From the NCBI RefSeq assembly GCF_014534645.1, contig NZ_JACVQF010000200.1:186001-250000 (forward strand): DNA of 64,000 nt, read 5' to 3'. Each line of letters starts with the position of its first letter. The stretch's first letter is position 1. The notes beneath the pieces are model-generated. The model had not been told where the DNA came from. It saw only the letters and a program-made list of their open reading frames with translations, and ran no database searches. Shown one piece after another: positions 53,509 through 61,950 of the stretch. A program made the position numbers and the translations under genes. The stretch comes from Streptomyces griseicoloratus (GTDB taxonomy: Bacteria; Actinomycetota; Actinomycetes; Streptomycetales; Streptomycetaceae).

Positions 53509-54795
53509 TCAGTTCTCCGGGGTCGCCGGCACGGCGCCGGGGCGGTCGGTCGGGCGGTACGCGAGGTAGCCGCGCTGGATCATGATGTGGTCGGCCACGT
53601 ACCGGGCGTCGTGCCATACGCCCCAGATGAAGCTCGACCCGCGGCGGGACAGCCAGGGCAGGCCCAGGAAGTAGACGCCGGGCTCGCTGGACACTCCTCG
53701 GCGCTGGTTCGGCCGGCCCTTCTCGTCGAACGCGTCGACCTCCAGCCAGCCGTAGTCGGCGGCGAAGCCCGTCGCCCAGACGATCGAGGTGACGCCGGCC
53801 CCGGCCAGGTCGAGCTCCAGGCGGGGACTGGTCAGGCACTCCGGGTCCGGTCCGAGGACGTGGGCCTGCGGTTCCTCGGGGAAGTCGAGCCCGTTGCGCT
53901 CGACGTACGCGTCGGCCGCCCGGAGGAAGTCCAGGTACTTGGTGTCGCCGAGCGCGATGTTCGCGGCGAGATCCGGCGCGAAGCGCAGGACGCCGTCCTC
54001 GTAGGAGTCGGTCAGGCCGACGAGCTCGATGCCGGTTCCGGCCAGGGCGCGGAAGTCCACGGTGTGGCCGCCGCGGGCGCCGCTGACGGCGATGGTGACG
54101 TGTTCGGCACCCTGGGGAGGGGTCTCCGCGTCCCAGACCCCGAGCACACCGAGCCACCAGCAGAAGTCACGTCCTCGGTACTCGCGGGGAGGACGGTCGT
54201 GCGGACCGACGGAAAGGAAGACCCGGCGGCCGGACCGGCGCAGCTCGTCGGCGATCTGGACGCCCGAGGAGCCCGCTCCGACCACGACGACCGCGCCCTC
54301 GGGCAGCTGCGCCGGGTTCCGGTACCCGCTGGAGTGGATCTGCACGGGGACGGCGCCGTCCGGGACGATGGGCGGGATCACGGGCCGCTGGAACGGTCCG
54401 GTGGCGGCCACGACGAAGCGTGCGTCGATCAGGCCCTCCGACGTCTCGACCCGGAAGCCGGGCCGGCCGGCGTGCCTGCGCACCGAGGTCACCTCGACAC
54501 CGCACCGGACCGGGGCACCGATCTTCTCCGCGTACGCGACGAAGTAGTCCGCGACCTGGTCCTTCGAGGCGAAGGCGTCGGGGTCGACGTCGGAGAACTC
54601 CAGCCCGGGGAACCGGTCGTGCCACGCGGGCCCGTTCGCGACCAGGGAATCCCACCGCTCCGAGCGCCAGCGCTCGGCGATGCGGTGCCGCTCCAGGACG
54701 ATGTGCGGTATGCCGTGGGCTCCCAGGTGCTCACTCATCGCCACGCCTGCCTGGCCCGCCCCGACGACGACTACTTCGGTTTCTTCACTCGGCAT
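53509..54795 (-). CDS. Flavin-containing monooxygenase (CzcO-like)
   Basis: A 428-residue NADPH/FAD monooxygenase. FAD motif VVVVGAGQAGVAMSEHL; NADPH motif GAVVVVGAGSSGVQIADEL; FMO-type TGFAADYGWL near the C-terminus. Its likely reaction is N- or Baeyer-Villiger-type oxygenation of the compound degraded by the operon. It is the first gene (GGAGG 4 nt before ATG). It may hydroxylate a nitrogen or open a ring, after which Rid/DUF1028/M20 and aspartase finish. Confidence 0.87.
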   Translation of the reverse strand: MPSEETEVVVVGAGQAGVAMSEHLGAHGIPHIVLERHRIAERWRSERWDSLVANGPAWHDRFPGLEFSDVDPDAFASKDQVADYFVAYAEKIGAPVRCGVEVTSVRRHAGRPGFRVETSEGLIDARFVVAATGPFQRPVIPPIVPDGAVPVQIHSSGYRNPAQLPEGAVVVVGAGSSGVQIADELRRSGRRVFLSVGPHDRPPREYRGRDFCWWLGVLGVWDAETPPQGAEHVTIAVSGARGGHTVDFRALAGTGIELVGLTDSYEDGVLRFAPDLAANIALGDTKYLDFLRAADAYVERNGLDFPEEPQAHVLGPDPECLTSPRLELDLAGAGVTSIVWATGFAADYGWLEVDAFDEKGRPNQRRGVSSEPGVYFLGLPWLSRRGSSFIWGVWHDARYVADHIMIQRGYLAYRPTDRPGAVPATPEN

Positions 54796-55059
54796 TTCGC
54801 CTCCACTCAGGCGGTAGTGCATCCCGTGTCGCGTTGACTGTGCTACCGCACGAGACATCCTCAGACGCCCTCGGAAAGCTGTCCAACAGATGTTTCCGTT
54901 GTAGGCGATCTGATTTCGCGATGCAGGCGGGGCGCGTGCCGGCACTGAGGCGTTCCAGCGGCCACCACATGCTGCGCCTCGTGATGTGCGGGAGAATGAG
55001 GACTCTTCCGCTTCCGCTCGCCGAGCTTTCCAGCAACTGGCCAGACCGGAAGGAGCGGT

Positions 55060-55425
55060 ATGAGAGAGAACAGATGGGCCACCGTGGTCGCAGCGCTGTG
55101 CGCATCCGCAGCACTCGGGCTGGTGGCACCGCACGCAGCCGTGGCCGACCCCGAACCCTGCTCCTACACGTCACCCGGCCTTCGGCCCACGCTCACCTAC
55201 GGCGACACCGGCGAGGCGGTCAAGCAGGCCCAGTGCCTGAGCAACGTCTGGGGCGGCGAGCCGCCCAAGCTGGCCCTCAACGGTGTCCTCGACTCCGCCA
55301 CGCTGGAGAAGATCGAGTGGATCCAGGTCTGCCACGGCCTGCCGCCGAGCGGTGTCATCGAGGACCGCACATGGCAGGTCCTCTATCGCCCGGCTCTGGA
55401 CTGCTACCACCCCTACCCGGCCTGA
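55060..55425 (+). CDS. Secreted peptidoglycan-binding-like protein
   Basis: A 121-residue secreted protein: signal peptide ATVVAALCASAALGLVAPHAAVA, then a single PG_binding_1-like module (TLTYGDTGEAVKQAQCLSNV...GVLDSATLEKIEWIQVCHGLPPSGVIEDRTWQVL) and four Cys in the mature part. AGGAG precedes the ATG. Related small proteins occur as stand-alone modules in Streptomyces. No enzymatic domain is attached. Confidence 0.8.
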   Translation: MRENRWATVVAALCASAALGLVAPHAAVADPEPCSYTSPGLRPTLTYGDTGEAVKQAQCLSNVWGGEPPKLALNGVLDSATLEKIEWIQVCHGLPPSGVIEDRTWQVLYRPALDCYHPYPA

Positions 55426-55448
55426 GGAGTTCACCCCCCGGCCGGACC

Positions 55449-55486
55449 GGACGGCCCGTGTGCGTTCTTCGCACCCGGGCCCGTCC
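55449..55486. terminator. Imperfect terminator between convergent genes
   Basis: GGACGG-CCCG-(T)-GTGCG, loop TTCTT, then CGCAC-(C)-CGGG-CCCGTCC. A long imperfect stem between the secreted-protein gene and the SbnA-like gene. Confidence 0.6.
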
Positions 55487-55503
55487 GACTCCGGTGTCAC
55501 GGG

Positions 55504-56529
55504 CTACGGCTGTGGCCGGCGGTCCGGTTCGCGGGGTGCGGACTCCTCGGTCCGGACCGTGGCGGTCATCTCGTCCGGGTCGAGGATCTGGTCGCCGTAC
55601 AGGTCCTGCAGCCAGTTGGTCTGGTAGATGGTGTCGAGGTAGCGCTCACCGAGGTCGGGTGCGATGGCCACCGCGGTGATGTCTTGCGCGTCGTGACGGG
55701 AGAGCCACTCGGTCGCGCCGCTGACCACCGTTCCCGTCGAGCCGCCGAACAGGAAGCCGCGCCGGGCCATCCGGTGGCAGGTACGGATGGTCTCCGCCTC
55801 CTCGACCCTGATCACCTCGTTGACGTAGGACTCGTCGAGCAGCGGGGGACGCATGCTCATGCCGAGCCCGGGGATCATCCGGCGGCCGGGTTCGCCGCCG
55901 AAGGCCACCGAGCCCACGCTGTCCACCGCGACGATGCGCACCGGCCGGTGCCACTGCCGGAAGTAGCGGGCGCAGCCCATCAGGGTTCCGGCGGTGCCCG
56001 TGCCGATGAACAGGACGTCCAGGCTCGGGAAGTGACGGGCGATCTGCTGTGCCGTCGTACGGTAGTGCGCCCGCCAGTTGCCCGGGTTGGTGTACTGGCT
56101 GAGCCACACGTACCGGCTGTCGGAGGCACACAGCGAGCGGACGTACTCGACCCGGGTGCCGAGGAATCCGCCGTTCTCGTCCGGGTCGGCCACGATGTGC
56201 ACCCGGCTGCCGAGCGCCTCCATCAGCAGGCGGGTCGACAGGTTGCAGCGGGAGTCCGTCACGCACAGGAACTCGTAGCCCTTGCTCGCGGCGATCATGC
56301 TGAGCGCCACGCCCAGGTTGCCGGACGAGGATTCGACGAGGATGGAGTCCGGTTTCAGGATGCCGTCCCGCTCGGCGCTCGCCACCATCTCGTTCGCGGC
56401 CTTCAACTTGATGGAGCCGGCGAAGTTGAAGCCCTCGCACTTCAGGTAGAGGGGGCATCCGAAGATCGGCTCGAGGTCGACGAAGAGACGGCCTTCGTTG
56501 AAGTCATGGGGAGCGGATATCACGGGCAC
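55504..56529 (-). CDS. sbnA: SbnA-type PLP synthase for 2,3-diaminopropionate
   Basis: A 341-residue cysteine-synthase-fold enzyme. PLP Lys in FNFAGSIKLKAANEM, phosphate-binding loop ESSSGNLGVALSM, and IGTGTAGTLMGCARYFR. The GTG chosen has AGGAGG 6 nt upstream; two ATG-less in-frame alternatives exist. In the SbnA pathway O-phospho-L-serine plus L-glutamate give N-(1-amino-1-carboxyl-2-ethyl)-glutamate (ACEGA), which SbnB oxidises to L-2,3-diaminopropionate. The SbnB gene is immediately upstream (35 nt), which makes this assignment strong. It is the last gene of the NRPS operon. Confidence 0.87.
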   Translation of the reverse strand: MPVISAPHDFNEGRLFVDLEPIFGCPLYLKCEGFNFAGSIKLKAANEMVASAERDGILKPDSILVESSSGNLGVALSMIAASKGYEFLCVTDSRCNLSTRLLMEALGSRVHIVADPDENGGFLGTRVEYVRSLCASDSRYVWLSQYTNPGNWRAHYRTTAQQIARHFPSLDVLFIGTGTAGTLMGCARYFRQWHRPVRIVAVDSVGSVAFGGEPGRRMIPGLGMSMRPPLLDESYVNEVIRVEEAETIRTCHRMARRGFLFGGSTGTVVSGATEWLSRHDAQDITAVAIAPDLGERYLDTIYQTNWLQDLYGDQILDPDEMTATVRTEESAPREPDRRPQP

Positions 56530-56564
56530 GATGGGCCTCCTGGTACCGGGGAAGGGCAACGGCC

Positions 56565-57635
56565 TCAGCCGTACCGGCGCAGGTCGTGGAAGAAGTTGTC
56601 GATGAGGCGGAGGTTTCCCGCCCTGGCCGTTTCGTCGTACACGTACTTGCCGACGGCGAGGTCCAGGACGCCGAGTCCGAAGGGCGAGAAGACCACCGGT
56701 CGGTCGGGCGGCGCGGCGGCCCGCCCGAGCATCACGTCGTTGAGCGTGCCGTTGAGGAAGTCCCGGTTGCCGGTGCGCTGTTCGGTCAGGTGGGGAGAGG
56801 TGCCGGCCTTCAGGCAGTGCTCGACGTCGTCGACGAAGTTGGCCGAGGCCATGAGGACTTCGGGGGCGAGGTCGCGCAGGGACACGTGCAGGACGAGGGG
56901 GTTGTGGGCGAACAGGGACGGGTCGGTGACGTGCGGCTCGCCCGCGACGGTGGCGAAGACCACGAGATCGCAGGCGCGGATGAGGTCCTCGGCACTGTCG
57001 TGGACGGTGACGTCGGCGGTGGTCCCGCGCTGTCTCAGGTACCCGCAGAACCCGGCGGCGCTGTCGGCGTCGAGGTCGTGCACGCCGATGGTGTCGAAGG
57101 TCCAGCCGGTGCCGGCGAGGAACGTGTGGATGTAGCGGGCGATCAGCCCGGTGCCGAAGAACCCGACACGGCTCGGGCGCGGCCGGGAGCGGCTGAGCCA
57201 GTCGGCGGCCAGCGCGGCGGACGCCGCCGTCCTGGTCGCGCTGATGATGGAGCTCTCCAGACAGGCGAACGGGTAGCCCGTGCCGGGGTCGTTGAGGATG
57301 AGGACCGCGGAGGCGCGGGGCAGCCCGGCCCGCACGTTGTCCGGGAAGCTGGAGATCCACTTGAGTCCGTCGACGTGCACCGACCCGCCGATGGAGGCCG
57401 GCAGCGCGATGATCCGTGCGGTGGGACGGTCGGGGAAGCGCAGGAAGTACGACGGGGGGTTGACCGAGTCCCCGGCGCCGTGCAGCCGGTAGGTGGCCTC
57501 GACCAGTTCGACGATCTCCTTCTCGCGCCCGTCGAGTGCTTGCTGCACCTGGGCGCCGGAGATCACCGCGAACGTCGGCGCCGAAGCCGTGTCGGGCGTG
57601 ACCGGCTGCGTGACGGTGGACAACAGGTTGGTCAT
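56565..57635 (-). CDS. sbnB: SbnB-type ornithine cyclodeaminase-like dehydrogenase (diaminopropionate biosynthesis)
   Basis: A 356-residue ornithine cyclodeaminase/mu-crystallin-fold enzyme. GLKWISSFPDN and RVGFFGTGLIARYIHTFL (NAD-binding GxGxxx) are present, followed by FATVAGEPHVTDPSLFAHNPLVLHVSLRD. SbnB oxidises ACEGA with NAD to yield L-2,3-diaminopropionate and 2-oxoglutarate. It is coupled to the TauD gene by ATGA overlap. Together with the SbnA-like enzyme it supplies diaminopropionate to the NRPS. Confidence 0.87.
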   Translation of the reverse strand: MTNLLSTVTQPVTPDTASAPTFAVISGAQVQQALDGREKEIVELVEATYRLHGAGDSVNPPSYFLRFPDRPTARIIALPASIGGSVHVDGLKWISSFPDNVRAGLPRASAVLILNDPGTGYPFACLESSIISATRTAASAALAADWLSRSRPRPSRVGFFGTGLIARYIHTFLAGTGWTFDTIGVHDLDADSAAGFCGYLRQRGTTADVTVHDSAEDLIRACDLVVFATVAGEPHVTDPSLFAHNPLVLHVSLRDLAPEVLMASANFVDDVEHCLKAGTSPHLTEQRTGNRDFLNGTLNDVMLGRAAAPPDRPVVFSPFGLGVLDLAVGKYVYDETARAGNLRLIDNFFHDLRRYG

Positions 57636-58636
57636 CGCCGGTCTGCCTCCGAGGTCGGGCCGGAGCCGGCCGGGCGGTGGGGCTCGGCCATGCCGACCAG
57701 CACCTGTCGCTCTCCGGTGTAGGGCTCTCTGCTGTGCGCGGTGCGGATGTTGTCGACGAGCAGCAGGTCACCGGCCTGCCAGGGCTCACGTCGGGTGTGC
57801 TCGTCGTAGGTGGCGTTGAGCAGTTGGACGATGTCCTCGCCGATCGGACTTCCGTCACCGAAGCGGGTGTTGAACGGGAGGCCGTCCTCTCCGTAGAGGT
57901 CCACGAGGTATTCGCGCACCTCCGGGGCCAGCGTCCACTCGTTGAGGAAGGCGATCTGGTTGAACCAGCAGTCCTGGCCCGTGAGAGGGTGCCGGACCAC
58001 GGCCGGGCGCCGCTGTGTGGTGCGCAGGGAGCCGTCCGGCTGCCAGGTGAAGTCGATGGCGTTGGCCCTGCAGTAGCGCTCGATCTCGGCGCGGTCGCCG
58101 GTGCCGAACGACTCCTCCAGGGACGCCCCGATCTCGTCGGTGTAGCAGCGGGTCAGCAGCCAGCCCTCACGCTCGAAGCGCTCCCTCGGCTCGGCGGGAA
58201 GCGCCTGAAGGACGCGGGCCGCGTCGGCCACCGCCGTCGCCCCGCCCTGGTCCGGCGCGGTCAGGCAGGCGAACAGCATGAGGCCGGGCGTCTCCAGCGT
58301 GTAGCTCAGCTCGTGGTGCATGCACATCGGCTGGTTGGCCGGCCAGGTCGTGGAGGAGTACAGCCCCGGGCCGAACTCCTCGCGCGGGGCGAAGGACTCC
58401 CGTTCCGTCATGAGACCGCCGGTCAGACGGTTGAAGACGGCACCGACCTGGTCCTTGTCCCGCAGTCCCAGGCCGCGGACGAGCAGTGCCCCGTGTTCGG
58501 TGACCTGGGCGCGCAGCGCCTCGCGGTGCCGCGCCGCCCAGCTCGGTGCGTCGGCCGGGGTGTCGACGTGTGCCACCGCGGGTTTGTCCGGGCGCAGCTC
58601 CACGTCGAGCGCGGCTGCCAGGGATGAGGTCGTCAT
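57632..58636 (-). CDS. TauD/SyrP-like Fe(II)/2-oxoglutarate hydroxylase
   Basis: A 334-residue TauD/TfdA-family oxygenase. Iron-binding HxE in CMHHELSYTLETPG and the distal His plus 2-oxoglutarate Arg in DNIRTAHSREPYTGERQVLVGM. Similar enzymes (SyrP, VioC-like) beta-hydroxylate amino acids free or tethered to NRPS carrier domains. Neighbours: NRPS upstream by 43 nt, SbnB downstream by overlap. A role in hydroxylating the diaminopropionyl or another building block is likely. Confidence 0.85.
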   Translation of the reverse strand: MTTSSLAAALDVELRPDKPAVAHVDTPADAPSWAARHREALRAQVTEHGALLVRGLGLRDKDQVGAVFNRLTGGLMTERESFAPREEFGPGLYSSTTWPANQPMCMHHELSYTLETPGLMLFACLTAPDQGGATAVADAARVLQALPAEPRERFEREGWLLTRCYTDEIGASLEESFGTGDRAEIERYCRANAIDFTWQPDGSLRTTQRRPAVVRHPLTGQDCWFNQIAFLNEWTLAPEVREYLVDLYGEDGLPFNTRFGDGSPIGEDIVQLLNATYDEHTRREPWQAGDLLLVDNIRTAHSREPYTGERQVLVGMAEPHRPAGSGPTSEADRR

Positions 58637-58679
58637 CTCGGTTTCCTTTCGGTTGCCGGTCTGGAGGGCCTGGCCGGCT

Positions 58680-61600
58680 TCAGGAGGCGGCCAGCGGTGC
58701 GACGGCGGCCAGGACGGCCCGTGCCGCCTCGGCCGGGCGCAGGCGCGGGAAGTAGTGGCCGCCGTCGGCGAGTTCGTGCAGGTCGACGCGCTCGGCCAGC
58801 AGCAGCCAGTCCCGGTGGGCGTCGGCGTGTCCGGCCGTGATCGGGTCGTCGGCGGCCACGACCACCGACACCGGAACCGACAGCTTCTCCTGGGGCGGGT
58901 CGTCCAGGACGTCGCAGAAGTACAGGTGGGCGGAGAGGCAGTCGTGCCGGTAGGCGGCGCCGATGTGCCCGGCGTGCTGCTCGTCCAGCTCCGCCAGCTC
59001 GCCGTAGCCGCCTTCCGCGGCCAGGCGCGCGGCGATCGCCGCGTCGTCCCGGCTCCTCAGTTCGCCGGCTGCTGCCCGGCGTTCGGCAGAGGTGCCGGGC
59101 AACTGGGCGCCGAGGAACAGTCGCGTCACCTCCACACCGCGGTCCTGGAGTCTGCGGGCCGTCTCGATGGCCGGTGCGGTGCCCGACGAGTGGCCCCACA
59201 GCATGACCCGGGTCAGGCCGCGTGCGGTGATCTCGGCGGCGACCCGCTCCGCCACCTGTGCGATCGACGCGAACGGCTCGTGGGGGGCGGCGGGGTCGTG
59301 ACCGGGCAGCTCCACCGCGAGGACCTGTGTGCCGCTCCCGGCCAACGCGTCGGCCATCGGCTGGTAGTTGACCGCGTTGCCGCCGGCGTGGGGGAAGCAC
59401 ACGAGGGTGCACTCCGGCGTCTCGTCCGCCCCCGACAGCGGCTGGAGCAGTTCCGTGCGCTGCCGGGCAGCGCCGTCGAGGAGGGCGGCCAGGTCGCAGA
59501 GCACCGGGTGCCTGGTGATGTCCTTGAGGGACACCGCGCGGTCGAGCGCGATCGTGAGCTTCACCGCCGTGAGGGAGGTGCCCCCGGCGGCGAAGAAGTG
59601 GTCCGTACGGCGGATCCGGTGCTCGGGCACGGCCAGCAGCTCGGCCCAGGCGGCCGCCAGCCTCCGCTCGGCCGGGGTCCGCGGTACGTCGTCCTGCGCG
59701 GGCGTGTCGTCGTGGGCGGCGGGCGCGCTCTGCTCGGCCAGCGCGGTGAGCGCCTTCCTGTCGGTCTTGCCGTTGGCGGTGAGCGGGAGTGCGGACTGCC
59801 AGTGGAAGGCGGAGGGGACCATGTAGGCGGGCAGGTCGGCGCCCAGCGCGTCGCGCAGCTCGTCGGTGGGCAGCTGCCGCCCCGAGTAGAAGGCGATCAG
59901 GTGCTGGCCCTGTCCGGCCCGCGAGGCGACGACCACCGCGCCGTCCCGCACCCCGGGAACCTTCAGCAGGGTGTTCTCGATCTCGCCGGTCTCGATGCGG
60001 AAGCCGCGGATCTTGACCTGGTTGTCCCGGCGCCCGAGGAACTCCAGCTTGCCGCCGGGGTGCCAGCGGCCCCAGTCACCGCCCAGGTAGAGCCGTTCGC
60101 CCGGCCGGTACGGATCGGCGAGGTACGCCTCCTTGGTCCGCTCGGGGTCGTTGATGTAGCCCCGGCCCACACAGACGCCGGAGAAGGCGATCAGTCCGGG
60201 TGCGCCCAGCGGCACCAGCGACAGCTGCTCGTCCACGACGTAGACGTGCACGTTGTTGACCGGCCGGCCCAGCAGGACGCGCTCGCACACCCCGTCGATG
60301 ATCTCGTGATTGGTGTCGTCCGAGGTCTCGGTCAGGCCGTAGGCGTTGACCAGTCCGATCCCCGGCTGGACGGCGAACCAGCGCTGGACCAGCTCCGGTT
60401 TGAGCGCCTCGCCGGTCACCGACACGTAGCGCAGGTCCGGGAGCTCACGGGGGTGCTGCTCCAGGTAGGAGACCAGGACCTCCAGATAGGAGGGCACGAG
60501 CTGGGCGACGCCGGCCCGGCCGCTCACCAGTGTGTCGACGAACCGCTCCACGTCCACGAGGACGTCCTGTCCCACCAGCAGTGTCCGCCCGCCCGTCAGC
60601 AGCGCGGACATCATCTGCCACAGCGAGATGTCGAAGCACTGCGGTGCCGTCTGCGCCACCACGGTGCCCTCGCCGATGTCCAGGTCGTCGATCTTGGCGA
60701 AGAGGTGGTTGAGCATGCCGGCGTGCTCGCACATCGCGCCCTTGGGCTCACCGGTGGATCCGGAGGTGAAGTAGATGTAGGCGAGCCGGCCCGCGTCCAC
60801 GGCGACGCCGGGGTCGTCGTCGGGGTGCGGTTCCGCGTACGCGTCCTCGATGAGCAGCTTCTCGGTCTCCGGGAGCCGGGACAGCGCCTGGTCGAGGGTG
60901 CCGGTGCTGCCCGCTTCGGTCAGCACCAGCCGGCATCCGGCCCGCGTGAGCGTCGCGGCGATGCGGCCGGGCGGGAACTGGGGCTCGATCGGCAGGTACG
61001 CGCCTCCCGCTTTGAGGACCGCCAGCGTGGCGGCCAGCCAGTCAAGATCGCGTTCGGTGACGACGGCGACCACGTCCTCGGGGCCCAGCCCGCGGGCCAG
61101 CAGTGCCCGTGCCAACCGGTTGGCCCGCGCGTTGAGTTCGCCGTAGGTCCACTGCCGCTCGCCGTGCACCGCCGCCACCACGTCCGGATGCGCTCGCGCA
61201 CGCTGCTCGAAGAGCTCGTGCGCCCGCGCGTCCGGCAGGGGCCGCCGGGGTCCGGCCAGTCCTTCCAGCTGCTCGCGCACCTCGTCGTCCGACAGCAGGC
61301 TCTGCCGTGGGTGCCAGGCGTCCGCGTCGGTCGTCATCAGCCCGAGTGCCGTCAGGTGGTAGCCGGCGATCCGGGCCGCGCTCTGGGCGTCCAGCACGTC
61401 CGTGCGGTAGCGCAGCCGTAGCGTGAGCCGTCCGCCGCTCTCGGACCAGTGCACCTGCAGAACGCCGTCGCCGGCCGGGGGCCCGTCCGCTTCCATGGGC
61501 CCGTACACGACCTCGTACGACGGCTCCGCGGCCCGCAGTTCGCGACGCAGTTCATCGACCGGGAAGTCCCGGTGGGCCAGTACGTCCGTCTCCGCCCGGT

Positions 61601-61940
61601 GAGCCGCGGACACCAGTGAGCGCCAGGTGCCGGGGGCGACGGGCAGGCGACAGGGCAGGGGCTCGCCGCGTGCTTCGGGGACGTACCCCGTCACGACCTC
61701 CTGCTCGCCGGACAGGACGGCCAGCACCTTGGCGTGCGCCGCCAGCAGCAGCGCGCCGACCGGTACGCGCAGTTGACCTGCCAGTCCGCGTACCGCGTCC
61801 GCCACGGCCCCGGGCACCGGGGTCTCGTGTCCGGCCGTGCCGGGGGACGGCTCGCGAACCCATCGCGGCACCGCGGTGGAACCGCCGGCGGTCAGCACTC
61901 GGCTCCAGAACTCCCGGTCCGCCTCCACACGTGCTCGCAT
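58680..61940 (-). CDS. NRPS: truncated C domain, A, T, TE
   Basis: A 1086-residue NRPS. Residues 1 to about 220 match only the C-terminal half of a condensation domain (FWSRVL..., DVLAHRDFPVDELRRELR) and lack HHxxxDG. The A domain (about 225-745) has YFTSGSTGEPKG, NAYGLTETS, YLGGDWGRWHPGG, RDNQVKIRGFRIE and LTANGKTDRK. By manual alignment the specificity residues read D-I-W-Q-S-T-A-D-D-K, unassigned. The carrier domain is FFAAGGTSLTAVKL. TE (about 845-1086) has LVCFPHAGGNAVNYQ, GHSSGTAP and a late His in DGGHYFPR, resembling type II/external thioesterases. GAGGAG precedes the ATG. Confidence 0.9.
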   Translation of the reverse strand: MRARVEADREFWSRVLTAGGSTAVPRWVREPSPGTAGHETPVPGAVADAVRGLAGQLRVPVGALLLAAHAKVLAVLSGEQEVVTGYVPEARGEPLPCRLPVAPGTWRSLVSAAHRAETDVLAHRDFPVDELRRELRAAEPSYEVVYGPMEADGPPAGDGVLQVHWSESGGRLTLRLRYRTDVLDAQSAARIAGYHLTALGLMTTDADAWHPRQSLLSDDEVREQLEGLAGPRRPLPDARAHELFEQRARAHPDVVAAVHGERQWTYGELNARANRLARALLARGLGPEDVVAVVTERDLDWLAATLAVLKAGGAYLPIEPQFPPGRIAATLTRAGCRLVLTEAGSTGTLDQALSRLPETEKLLIEDAYAEPHPDDDPGVAVDAGRLAYIYFTSGSTGEPKGAMCEHAGMLNHLFAKIDDLDIGEGTVVAQTAPQCFDISLWQMMSALLTGGRTLLVGQDVLVDVERFVDTLVSGRAGVAQLVPSYLEVLVSYLEQHPRELPDLRYVSVTGEALKPELVQRWFAVQPGIGLVNAYGLTETSDDTNHEIIDGVCERVLLGRPVNNVHVYVVDEQLSLVPLGAPGLIAFSGVCVGRGYINDPERTKEAYLADPYRPGERLYLGGDWGRWHPGGKLEFLGRRDNQVKIRGFRIETGEIENTLLKVPGVRDGAVVVASRAGQGQHLIAFYSGRQLPTDELRDALGADLPAYMVPSAFHWQSALPLTANGKTDRKALTALAEQSAPAAHDDTPAQDDVPRTPAERRLAAAWAELLAVPEHRIRRTDHFFAAGGTSLTAVKLTIALDRAVSLKDITRHPVLCDLAALLDGAARQRTELLQPLSGADETPECTLVCFPHAGGNAVNYQPMADALAGSGTQVLAVELPGHDPAAPHEPFASIAQVAERVAAEITARGLTRVMLWGHSSGTAPAIETARRLQDRGVEVTRLFLGAQLPGTSAERRAAAGELRSRDDAAIAARLAAEGGYGELAELDEQHAGHIGAAYRHDCLSAHLYFCDVLDDPPQEKLSVPVSVVVAADDPITAGHADAHRDWLLLAERVDLHELADGGHYFPRLRPAEAARAVLAAVAPLAAS

Positions 61941-61950
61941 CGCATGCTCC

